Shown one piece after another: positions 1 to 5,915 of a stretch of DNA of 8,507 nucleotides (position 1 is the stretch's first letter; every line of letters begins with the position of its first letter). The notes beneath the pieces were generated by a model. The model was not told the origin of the DNA, ran no database searches, and saw only the letters and a list, made by a program, of their open reading frames with translations. Made by a program: the position numbers and the translations under genes. Source of the DNA: Anaerolineae bacterium (GTDB taxonomy: Bacteria > Chloroflexota > Anaerolineae > J102); contig JALSPL010000436.1 of the NCBI GenBank assembly GCA_026985975.1, forward strand, positions 1-8,507. The letters are read 5' to 3'.

Positions 1-8
1 GGGAGGAT

Positions 9-36
9 GACTAATGATTAAGGATTAATGATTAAA
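9..36 (+). repeat. Left heptamer array, four GAYTAAN copies
   Basis: Four contiguous 7-bp units: GACTAAT, GATTAAG, GATTAAT and GATTAAA. The third base of the first copy is C; the last base varies. The 7-bp phase is exact with no gap. Confidence 0.85.
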
Positions 37-215
37 GAGAGGAAAGCGCCTTTCAAACTTGGATCGACTGAAAAAAGCTTGATCTCACGCAAAGCTGCCA
101 AGGCGCAAAGGAAAATATCATGGTTTCGCCAAGGCAAAGTGGCTGAAACCACACCATTTTCGCTGTCTTCTCTATCGTCGCTGCTGATTGCGACCTTTTT
201 TCAGGGGAGCCAAAC

Positions 216-243
216 TTTAATCATCAATCATTGATCTTTAATC
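216..243 (-). repeat. Right heptamer array, four copies on minus strand
   Basis: Read on the minus strand, the four contiguous units are GATTAAA, GATCAAT, GATTGAT and GATTAAA. It mirrors the left array in copy number and phase. Two units carry single substitutions. Confidence 0.8.
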
Positions 244-360
244 TTTTGCTTCCCTTTCGGGCGGCGGCTCCGGAGGGATTTTGGGCGGGGGTTGGGCGTC
301 CGGCTTGCACCATCCCGGACTCGCTGGGGCCTTGCTGGCCCGCCTACTCGTCTCCATCAT
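238..360 (-). CDS. Doubtful 40-aa proline-rich ORF
   Basis: A minus-strand frame begins at tandem ATGs (360 and 357) and ends at a TAA supplied by the right heptamer array. The second half is Pro-rich, with PDAQPPPK and PPEPPPERE segments. An AAAGG lies only 2-5 nt from the ATGs, which is too close for a good ribosome-binding site. It resembles no family I know. Proline richness may simply reflect a C-rich strand. It follows the beta-helix gene by about 100 bp on the same strand. I regard it as more likely chance or part of a dispersed repeat than a gene. Confidence 0.13.
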   Translation of the reverse strand: MMETSRRASKAPASPGWCKPDAQPPPKIPPEPPPEREAKD

Positions 361-462
361 GGCCTTTGAGACAGATATTTGGCTGGATGATTTGCAAGTT
401 TATCATTTTTTCTCAGCAGTTGTCAAAACCCACTGACTTTCAATGCCAAATCTTTCGGGATG
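244..462. other. Intergenic stretch without a convincing gene
   Basis: This stretch lies between the repeat element and the 3' end of the beta-helix gene. About 245-345 is GC-rich; about 365-460 is AT-richer. A short GGGCC/GGCCC hairpin (327-331 with 337-341, loop TTGCT) is visible but has no T-run on either strand, so I see no clear intrinsic terminator for the minus-strand gene ending at 463. The only open frame worth noting is the 40-codon minus-strand one at 238-360, listed separately. Confidence 0.5.
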
Positions 463-2790
463 TCAACGTTCAATCAGGGGCAGCCAGAGTCGTTGCGGCG
501 TTGCTGTTGGCGCTGGCATGGTCGGGGTGACAGTGGGGCTTGGCGTGAGCGTGGGGCCCGGGGTAAAAGTTGGCGTTCGAGTCGCTGCTGGCGTGATCTG
601 GCGGTATCGCACCAGTAAAACAGGCCGTTGATCCACTGCGCCGTCTCTACTGACGAAGCTGTAGGAAACATTGCCGTTGACAGTTGTCGCGCCCACGATC
701 AGCCCTTTGTTGTTATTTGGATTTTCATACCAATCCCGAACCAGATCGGTGAGATTCCAGGATACAGGCCCGCTGGCGGGCAGGCGCCGGGAATCAATAC
801 GCTGAGAATTTCTGTCTGCGTCACCATGAGCGCCCGGTCGTTGCCACGCCACGCCCGTCGCCGCCTGATTGTACGTTGCTTGCGACTCGCTCCACGCCCG
901 TCGCAATGCGTAAACATCTGCCGTCAGGCTGTTAGCATTGGTCCGGCTATTGACCCACAACTGGAGCTTCGCCTCATCCAACTGGATGTTGGCTGGCAAC
1001 GATGACAGGTCGAACAAAAGAAGCGATTGCTCAACGTCATCATTGCGCACCCGCAGAACGCCGCCGCCGTAAGTCGTATCCGGATTCCACTCGCTGATGT
1101 ACGTATCGGCGCGGACGGGGGCCTTCACCAATACCTGTCCCACAGGCGTGGGGGTGGGCGGAGAAGTTGGCGTGGCCGTGGGAGTGGGCGTGGCCGTGGG
1201 GCCGGGCGTGTTGGTGGGAATGGGCGTGCCCGGCGGCGGCGTGGGCGTTGGCGTCGCCTGCTGAAGCCATCGCTGCTGGGCAGGATTGACGCAATCATTG
1301 GAATTGGGTCGGGCCAATGGGTTGATAGAGGGCCAACTCATCCCGCCGAAAAAGGAGGGCTTGCCTCCGAGATAATAACTATTGGGGATGTTGTGATCCG
1401 AAATGCCCGGGTCCCATTGCACGGCCTCCTCCTGATAATTGCCATGAATAAGGGTATCCTGCACGCCTGCATCCACCTGAATGATATTGGGATTCCAACT
1501 CAACACATTCCCCACGATATTCTGCGTATGCGAGTTATTCTTGATCTGAATGCCTTCCGCCTGCACACAATTTCGCAGGAACGTATTTCCTGGCCCGGAC
1601 ATCCCCCATGCGTCTGAATCATTCACCTCCTGCATGATATTGCCTTCGAAGAGATTATAGGAGGCGTAATGCCCGTGAACCGAAATATCGGTGAGATAGT
1701 TATTCTTATCGGTGGAATAATTATAGCCAAAGACATTACCGCTGGCCCCCACCTGCACCACGATGGAATGACGGAAGTTTCGAAAAATGTTGTTTTCGAC
1801 CAGGCAACTGGTGCTGTGTTTTTCCAGATTCACGCCATAGCCCTGACCGCCGCCGCCATAGCCCCATGCGTCATGAAAATAGCTGTCGCGAATCTCGCAG
1901 TGATAAGTGTTGATGCCCAAAACATGACTCTCCAGCACGTACTCGCTCTCGACATTTTTGACCCAGACATCCGCGGCGTTGTAGAGCAGGATCATTTGCC
2001 CCGAGCCTTTATCCAGGCGCTTGAGATGAAGATTTTCCACGCCCGAGCGCTCCACCATGCCCACCCGGCGGATGCGGGGATTGCGTCGGGCCTCGTAAGT
2101 GTAATGCAGCGGCTGCTCGATGGTGAGCTGATTCCCGCTCACAGCAGTAATTCTGACCATCTCGCCCACTGCGTCCTGGGCCCACGAGGCCCCATCGATG
2201 GTCGCGTCGTTGGTCTCCAAAATTTCTGCATAGTTTCCCGCAGAGAAGGAAGAGGCGTCGGTCACTGTTAGCGTTGTAGAATTATGCGTGTATCCGCCGG
2301 TGACATTGACGAAATCGCCATAATCCCAGGCCAATATCTTGATCCCGGCCACGGCTTCGGAGTAAGCGCCGAGATTGAACTGGAGGAAGGTCGCCTTCGG
2401 ACCGTCGCCGCGCAGCGCCACATTGGAAGGCAGATAAAGCGCGCCGTCGCTGCTGGTGCGGGTCTTGATGTCATAAACCCCCGCCGGCAGATAGACCGCG
2501 CCGCCGCCTGCGTCCCGGGCCGCAAAAATCGCGTCCTGAATAGCCTGGCGATCATCCCCGCCATCGTTGGGGCGAGCGCCATAATCCTGCACATTGGCGA
2601 CCACGGAGTAGTACGGGATATTCATCCCGGGAGACCAGCTTATTCTGCGATCCCAGGGGATGATTCGATTGGGGGCATCGGGCCCGGCAGCGGGCTGAGA
2701 ATAGCCGATCAGCGTAGCTGACGATAGAAGCGAAACGCTGAGAATGACGACGAGCGAGAGAAGAAATAATAGCTTTTTATAGGATTGCAT
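463..2790 (-). CDS. Secreted pectate-lyase-3-type beta-helix protein with DNRLRE domain
   Basis: The product is 775 aa. Residues 1-32 form a signal peptide (MQSYKK followed by a long hydrophobic stretch). Residues 66-130 match the pectate_lyase_3 start (VQDYGARPNDGGDDRQAI, GGAVYLPAGVYDI), and 250-480 hold irregular beta-helix rungs (VENNIFRNF, NLFEGNIM), closing with a YYLGGKPSFFGG segment. A Thr-Pro linker (512-549) leads to a DNRLRE domain (558-730: ADTYISEW, YGGGVLRVR, WNLTDLVRDWYENP, RPVLLVRYR). A second Thr-Pro linker (733-765) ends in the tail RLWLPLIER. The fold is supported, but the substrate is not: pectate lyase, another polysaccharide lyase or hydrolase, or a non-catalytic adhesin are all possible, and I cannot assign catalytic residues. 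I chose the start at 2790 over an ATG at 2943 because the signal peptide and GAGGTG site fit only there; the extra 51 residues look like translated promoter DNA. Confidence 0.9.
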   Translation of the reverse strand: MQSYKKLLFLLSLVVILSVSLLSSATLIGYSQPAAGPDAPNRIIPWDRRISWSPGMNIPYYSVVANVQDYGARPNDGGDDRQAIQDAIFAARDAGGGAVYLPAGVYDIKTRTSSDGALYLPSNVALRGDGPKATFLQFNLGAYSEAVAGIKILAWDYGDFVNVTGGYTHNSTTLTVTDASSFSAGNYAEILETNDATIDGASWAQDAVGEMVRITAVSGNQLTIEQPLHYTYEARRNPRIRRVGMVERSGVENLHLKRLDKGSGQMILLYNAADVWVKNVESEYVLESHVLGINTYHCEIRDSYFHDAWGYGGGGQGYGVNLEKHSTSCLVENNIFRNFRHSIVVQVGASGNVFGYNYSTDKNNYLTDISVHGHYASYNLFEGNIMQEVNDSDAWGMSGPGNTFLRNCVQAEGIQIKNNSHTQNIVGNVLSWNPNIIQVDAGVQDTLIHGNYQEEAVQWDPGISDHNIPNSYYLGGKPSFFGGMSWPSINPLARPNSNDCVNPAQQRWLQQATPTPTPPPGTPIPTNTPGPTATPTPTATPTSPPTPTPVGQVLVKAPVRADTYISEWNPDTTYGGGVLRVRNDDVEQSLLLFDLSSLPANIQLDEAKLQLWVNSRTNANSLTADVYALRRAWSESQATYNQAATGVAWQRPGAHGDADRNSQRIDSRRLPASGPVSWNLTDLVRDWYENPNNNKGLIVGATTVNGNVSYSFVSRDGAVDQRPVLLVRYRQITPAATRTPTFTPGPTLTPSPTVTPTMPAPTATPQRLWLPLIER
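496..594 (-). repeat. C-terminal Thr-Pro linker coding repeat
   Basis: This encodes residues 733-765 of the beta-helix protein, with degenerate TPT/TPGPT/TPSPT units. The plus strand is G-rich with several GGGG runs. It is a flexible, probably extracellular, linker before the terminal tail. Confidence 0.7.
1144..1254 (-). repeat. Central Thr-Pro linker coding repeat
   Basis: This encodes residues 513-549 between the beta-helix and DNRLRE domains. Units are TPTP, TATP and TSPP, written in degenerate GTGGGC/GTGGCC hexamers on the plus strand. Large plus-strand open frames over it (Arg/Gly-rich) are artefacts of this composition. Confidence 0.75.
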
Positions 2791-2794
2791 CGAA

Positions 2795-2800
2795 CACCTC
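2795..2800 (-). promoter_or_regulatory. Ribosome-binding site GAGGTG deciding the start at 2790
   Basis: The minus strand reads GAGGTG, four bases, then ATG. It supports initiation at the signal-peptide methionine rather than at the upstream ATG at 2943, which would read through the promoter. Confidence 0.7.
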
Positions 2801-2864
2801 AATGGCGAGTATGGAAGGCGCGGGCATACAGGGGCTTTTTCATGTTTAACGTTTGCGAGAGGCA

Positions 2865-2927
2865 AAAGGATATGGCGTATCAAAAATTTTTGCAACATTG
2901 ACGCAAAACCCTCCAACGCCATCCTTT
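2865..2927. promoter_or_regulatory. Imperfect inverted repeat and AT palindrome in the divergent promoter region
   Basis: AAAGGATATGGCGT (2865-2878) is matched in inverse by ACGCCATCCTTT (2916-2927), 12 bp with a 2-nt bulge. Between them lies the perfect 12-bp palindrome CAAAAATTTTTG (2881-2892). The left arm overlaps the candidate minus-strand -10. It could be an operator for a regulator acting on one or both divergent genes; the bound protein is unknown. Confidence 0.35.
2867..2895 (-). promoter_or_regulatory. Candidate minus-strand promoter for the beta-helix gene
   Basis: On the minus strand TTGCAA (2895-2890) lies 17 bp from TATCCT (2872-2867). Each hexamer matches sigma-70 consensus at 4 of 6 positions. 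Predicted transcript start is near 2860, giving a leader of about 70 nt. The match is modest; the optimal spacing is the best argument. Confidence 0.3.
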
Positions 2928-2947
2928 CACCAAAGATTGCCATTACG

Positions 2948-2956
2948 TGGTAAAAT
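2948..2956 (+). promoter_or_regulatory. Extended -10 promoter for the CNB/PH gene
   Basis: TGGTAAAAT is an extended -10 (TGn followed by a hexamer with 5 of 6 matches to TATAAT). No -35 is visible at 17 bp, as is common for extended -10 promoters. Predicted start is about 2963, leaving a leader of about 42 nt before the ATG at 3005. Confidence 0.45.
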
Positions 2957-3004
2957 AGCTATGATGCCCGTGAGAAAACGCATCATCTCTCCCCCGATCA
3001 CATT

Positions 3005-5449
3005 ATGCCCGACCCAACGCCCGCCTCCACGCCGGAATACGAGCTCTTAGTTCAAGAGTTGGCGAGATTTCATATCTTCAAAGAAGTTCCAACCGAGGAG
3101 CTTCAGCTTCTGGACGCCAGACAATTGAAGCCCATTCGCCGGGGGGTGACTTTGTTCAGACAGGGCGACATTATCTCTCGTATTTTTCTTGTGCAGGAAG
3201 GGGAGATTGAATTGGTGCGAACCGGCGAGCGGGGAGGAGAACTGCGTCGAATCGTACGGCCCGGGCAGGTGTTAGGGAGACTGGAGCTGGACGCCGCCGA
3301 GGGGCAATTGGGCGCAGCCAGAACCCTGAGTCTGGTCAAACTCATCGCTGTGGATATCACTTCTCTGGTGCGCCTGCGTGCGCGATTCCCCGCCCTGCAA
3401 AGCTATTTCGATCGCAGTGACGTCATCGGGCATCTGCGGGGCAACCCCTATTTCGCGCCCCTCAATGACGTCGAAATCAAGTGGGTTAGCGACATCGTCG
3501 AAGTGGATCGCGCCGACCCCAAAGTCACGCTTTATCGGATGGGCGAAAAAGCGCGAGATGTGCTCATCATCCGACAGGGACGCGTGCGGCTTTTGACCCA
3601 AAACAAACAGCGCTGGGTAAGCGCCGGGTCAGTCATTGGATATCGGGCGATCCTCCGAAAAACGGTGCAGGCGCACTCGGCCATCGTCGAAAACAAAACC
3701 GCATTCTTCAGGCTGCCAAAAGATGATTTCCTGGCCGTCATCAGCAGACATCCCCGCCACGACTGGTCCACGCCCCCCATCTCTGTTGAAACAATTCTGC
3801 GCCGGGCGCCCATCTTCAAAAATTTCACGGATGAGGATATAGGGTTATTGGCGGGTTTTGTGATGCAGGTGCATTATCACACCCCTCACCAGACCATCGT
3901 TCAGGCCGGAAAGCATGATTACTATTATCACATCCTGGCCCGCGGCGCGGCTCTACAACAAACCATCGATGAAAATGATCAGGTCATCGCCTCGGCGACC
4001 ATCGGCAGAGGCGCCAGTTTTGGCGCTGGCTCTCTGCTCTTTGGCGATCCCGCCGATGAAACGGTGGAGACCATCGAGCCGACCGACTGGGTGCGCATTC
4101 ATCGTCAGGATTTCCAACTCTTCCTGGAAGAAAACCCCGAAAGCAAACAGCGGCTCTTTTTGCCCGAAGACCTCAGGCAACGCCTGGAGAAACGCATTTA
4201 TCTGGGAAGCTGGCAACGCGAGGATGAAGAAATACTGTCTATCCGTCGCCGTCACTGGATCGTCTTGATCAAACGATGGGCCAAGGTCTTCTTGCTGCTA
4301 TCGATTCAATTCATCATTGCCGGCGTCATCAGACTTGCGACAGGCAATTGGCATGTGTGGCAAAATATCGTCATTGCGGCCCTCTACGCCCTGCCGCTGG
4401 GCGGTTGGATTCTGCTGGATTATCTAAACGATTATCACATCGTGACCACGCGTCGCATCGTGCATCAGGAAAAAATCATTTTCATCAAAGAACGCCGCAC
4501 CTCAGCGCCCATCGACAAAATCCAGGAGCTCGGCATTGAACGCGGCATGTTGGCCCGATTCCTGCGATACGGCAATCTGGTCATCCGCACTGCGGCCACC
4601 GAGGGGGCGGTCGTATTCGATTATCATCCCCGCCCAGTCGAAGCCCACGACATCATCCGCAAAGAGATGACCCGTCTCGAAAAGTTCGGTCTGGCGGAAC
4701 AGCAGGGCTCGATTCAAAAACAATTGCAGGAGCGATTGCATCTGGGTCTGGAAGAACGCGTCGACGATCGGGCGCTCATGGACACGACGCATGTCAGGAA
4801 GATCAAACAACCGCGAAATCTGCCGTTGATCAAACTGTTGGGTCTGCAAGAGGAGCCGGGCAATCGTCTGGTGTGGCGACGCCATTGGTTTGGATTGTTT
4901 CTCACCACGATCCCGGCCTTTATCACCACCCTTGTCGGCATTTTCTTTACGGTCTTTTTCGCAAGCAGCGCTCTTTTTTCGGGCCTGCCTGTCGGTGTGC
5001 GCACCCTCCTCACCATCGTTGCGGCATTTGCCACGGCGGGCTGCATCTTTTGGTTGTGGTGGCAGTGGGAGGATTGGGAAAACGACCGCTATATCGTCTC
5101 GGATCAGCTCATCGAGCGCATCAGCAAAAAACCGCTATGGTTCGACGAACAACGGATCACCCTCAGCGTCGAACGCGTTCAGAATGTCGATTTCAGACGC
5201 CCGAATCCTCTGGCTTATCTCTTCGATTTCGGAGATGTCCACATCCAGACCGCTGCGGCGGAAGGATTGGTGGTTTTTGGATTTGTGCCTGCTCCTGATG
5301 AGGTTCAATTCGAGATTTTCCATCGAATCAGAGATTATCGGGAAAATATGGAAAAAAGACGCCAGCAAGAGCAGAAAAATGATTTTGTCGATTGGCTGGA
5401 CGCCTATCATAAACTGGTGACGCAGGAGCAGCATAACCACAACGGCTGA
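3005..5449 (+). CDS. Membrane protein: three CNB-like domains, then duplicated 2TM-PH units
   Basis: The product is 814 aa. Three cyclic-nucleotide-binding-like beta rolls follow one another: about 14-130 (LFRQGD, IFLVQEGEIELV), 142-255 (LYRMGE, VLIIRQGRVRLL) and 264-390 (IVQAGKHDYYYHILARG). Two membrane helices (about 426-446 and 453-474) precede a bacterial PH-like domain (473-558: YHIVTTRRIVHQE, IDKIQELGIERG). A linker follows, then two more helices (629-655, 665-688) and a second PH-like domain (691-778: DRYIVSDQLIER, VERVQNVDF). The shared RTAATEGAVVF and QTAAAEGLVVF segments show internal duplication. The tail (780-814) is charged and helical. The CNB-like and PH-like parts should lie in the cytoplasm. 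This suggests a membrane-anchored sensor or scaffold; no catalytic domain is seen. The phosphate-binding cassettes look degenerate, so cNMP binding is doubtful. I see no Shine-Dalgarno before the ATG; the start rests on domain position. Confidence 0.92.
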   Translation: MPDPTPASTPEYELLVQELARFHIFKEVPTEELQLLDARQLKPIRRGVTLFRQGDIISRIFLVQEGEIELVRTGERGGELRRIVRPGQVLGRLELDAAEGQLGAARTLSLVKLIAVDITSLVRLRARFPALQSYFDRSDVIGHLRGNPYFAPLNDVEIKWVSDIVEVDRADPKVTLYRMGEKARDVLIIRQGRVRLLTQNKQRWVSAGSVIGYRAILRKTVQAHSAIVENKTAFFRLPKDDFLAVISRHPRHDWSTPPISVETILRRAPIFKNFTDEDIGLLAGFVMQVHYHTPHQTIVQAGKHDYYYHILARGAALQQTIDENDQVIASATIGRGASFGAGSLLFGDPADETVETIEPTDWVRIHRQDFQLFLEENPESKQRLFLPEDLRQRLEKRIYLGSWQREDEEILSIRRRHWIVLIKRWAKVFLLLSIQFIIAGVIRLATGNWHVWQNIVIAALYALPLGGWILLDYLNDYHIVTTRRIVHQEKIIFIKERRTSAPIDKIQELGIERGMLARFLRYGNLVIRTAATEGAVVFDYHPRPVEAHDIIRKEMTRLEKFGLAEQQGSIQKQLQERLHLGLEERVDDRALMDTTHVRKIKQPRNLPLIKLLGLQEEPGNRLVWRRHWFGLFLTTIPAFITTLVGIFFTVFFASSALFSGLPVGVRTLLTIVAAFATAGCIFWLWWQWEDWENDRYIVSDQLIERISKKPLWFDEQRITLSVERVQNVDFRRPNPLAYLFDFGDVHIQTAAAEGLVVFGFVPAPDEVQFEIFHRIRDYRENMEKRRQQEQKNDFVDWLDAYHKLVTQEQHNHNG

Positions 5450-5458
5450 AACGGCTGA
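5441..5458 (+). repeat. 9-bp tandem duplication spanning the stop codon
   Basis: AACGGCTGA occurs twice in direct succession (5441-5449 and 5450-5458). Because the unit is a multiple of three, the duplication places a second in-frame TGA behind the first. Confidence 0.8.
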
Positions 5459-5480
5459 GAGGCGCCCCAAACGCCTCTCA
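5456..5480. terminator. Hairpin between convergent genes
   Basis: A perfect 9-bp stem, TGAGAGGCG (5456-5464) with CGCCTCTCA (5472-5480), has a 7-nt loop. It lies 6 nt after the stop of the plus gene and its right arm includes the stop codon of the minus gene. No U-tract follows on either strand, so it may be a bidirectional transcript-end hairpin rather than a classical intrinsic terminator. Confidence 0.5.
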
Positions 5481-5885
5481 AATGGCTTTATACACTTTGG
5501 CCAGGCTTTCGCCATAGACGTCGAGCTGCCAGGAGCAGAAATAACCGAAGGGCGTCATCTTCACCTCATAGCCGGTGCTGTCGAGTCGTTGAGCCATATC
5601 TATCAGAAATTGGCGGGCAAACTCCGGGGAAGCATTCTCGCCGCCAAGATGCGTAAACGAATGTAATACAATGCGGCGGAATTGCTTTTTGTTGGCCAGC
5701 CACTTGAGGTGCTTGAGAAGATGGCGGAAAGTCCGCGCATACGCCTCTTCATCCTTCGCTTCCACCTGAATGAAAGCAATGACGGCATCGGACGCATCGC
5801 CCGGTTGGGCCAAAGGCGCATCGGCCAAAGTCTGACTGAACGGCTGCCAGGAAAAAGAACGGGCAAGAAAGGTAAGAACGCGCAT
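5478..5885 (-). CDS. Free-standing threonyl-tRNA synthetase editing-domain protein
   Basis: The 135-aa product aligns by eye along its whole length with the archaeal ThrRS editing domain (Pfam tRNA-Thr_ED, D-aminoacyl-tRNA deacylase fold). Landmarks are MRVLTFLARS at the start, VIAFIQVEAKD (35-45), HSFTHLGGENASP (75-87) and TPFGYFCSWQLDVYG (111-125). In archaea this domain hydrolyses Ser-tRNA(Thr). There is no synthetase catalytic domain here, so any editing would act in trans. The His of the HL motif (H79) is kept, but the Tyr-Lys pair that follows PFGY in archaeal enzymes reads Phe-Cys (116-117), so activity and specificity are uncertain. The start at 5885 follows GGAGG by 8 nt; an in-frame TTG at 5900 overlaps that site and is rejected. 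The gene converges with the CNB/PH gene and diverges from the hydrolase-like gene. Confidence 0.85.
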   Translation of the reverse strand: MRVLTFLARSFSWQPFSQTLADAPLAQPGDASDAVIAFIQVEAKDEEAYARTFRHLLKHLKWLANKKQFRRIVLHSFTHLGGENASPEFARQFLIDMAQRLDSTGYEVKMTPFGYFCSWQLDVYGESLAKVYKAI

Positions 5886-5893
5886 GACATTTG

Positions 5894-5898
5894 CCTCC
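5894..5898 (-). promoter_or_regulatory. Ribosome-binding site GGAGG deciding the start at 5885
   Basis: GGAGG on the minus strand lies 8 nt before the ATG of MRVL. It overlaps the alternative upstream TTG codon, which therefore cannot use it. Confidence 0.8.
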
Positions 5899-5915
5899 AA
5901 TTTGATGATAACTTA

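Larger units (their letters stand above)
9..243. repeat. Heptamer-bounded inverted-repeat element (~235 bp)
   Basis: Both ends carry four tandem heptamers of consensus GATTAAW, in opposite orientation (9-36 and 216-243). Pairing 9-37 with 215-243 gives 24 matches in 29 positions, including a perfect 10-bp block (28-37 with 215-224). The ~180-bp interior has no convincing gene. It contains a CGCAAAG/GCCAAGGC motif cluster (about 88-138) and a 7-bp hairpin, TGGTTTC (121-127) with GAAACCA (145-151). A small open frame across it reads SRKAAKAQRK-like peptide, which I associate from memory with dispersed non-coding repeats in environmental bacterial genomes rather than with a protein family. The element could be a MITE-like or other dispersed repeat. 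No flanking target-site duplication can be judged because the left end lies 8 bp from the window edge. Confidence 0.6.

Noticed and set aside
28..234. 68-codon plus-strand frame across the repeat element
   Set aside because: Its start and end are made of the heptamer arrays, it has no ribosome-binding site and the peptide looks like translated repeat DNA.
9..243. CRISPR-like array
   Set aside because: The repeated unit is only 7 bp, contiguous without spacers and inverted at the other end; there are no cas genes.
400..462. Intrinsic terminator after the beta-helix gene
   Set aside because: A weak CAGT/ACTG hairpin is followed by an A-run on the transcribed minus strand rather than a T-run.
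1027..1617. 196-codon plus-strand frame rich in Arg and Gly
   Set aside because: It is the antisense reading of the Thr-Pro linker and beta-helix; the RGRG stretch comes from the repeated linker codons.
1669..2271. 200-codon plus-strand frame
   Set aside because: It lies entirely antisense to the beta-helix domain, whose family motifs are clear on the minus strand.
2791..2943. Upstream ATG at 2943 giving a 51-residue N-terminal extension of the beta-helix protein
   Set aside because: It would bury the signal peptide, lacks a Shine-Dalgarno and overlaps the divergent promoter region.
5886..5900. TTG start at 5900 for the editing-domain gene
   Set aside because: It overlaps the GGAGG that serves the ATG at 5885, and the family begins at MRVL.
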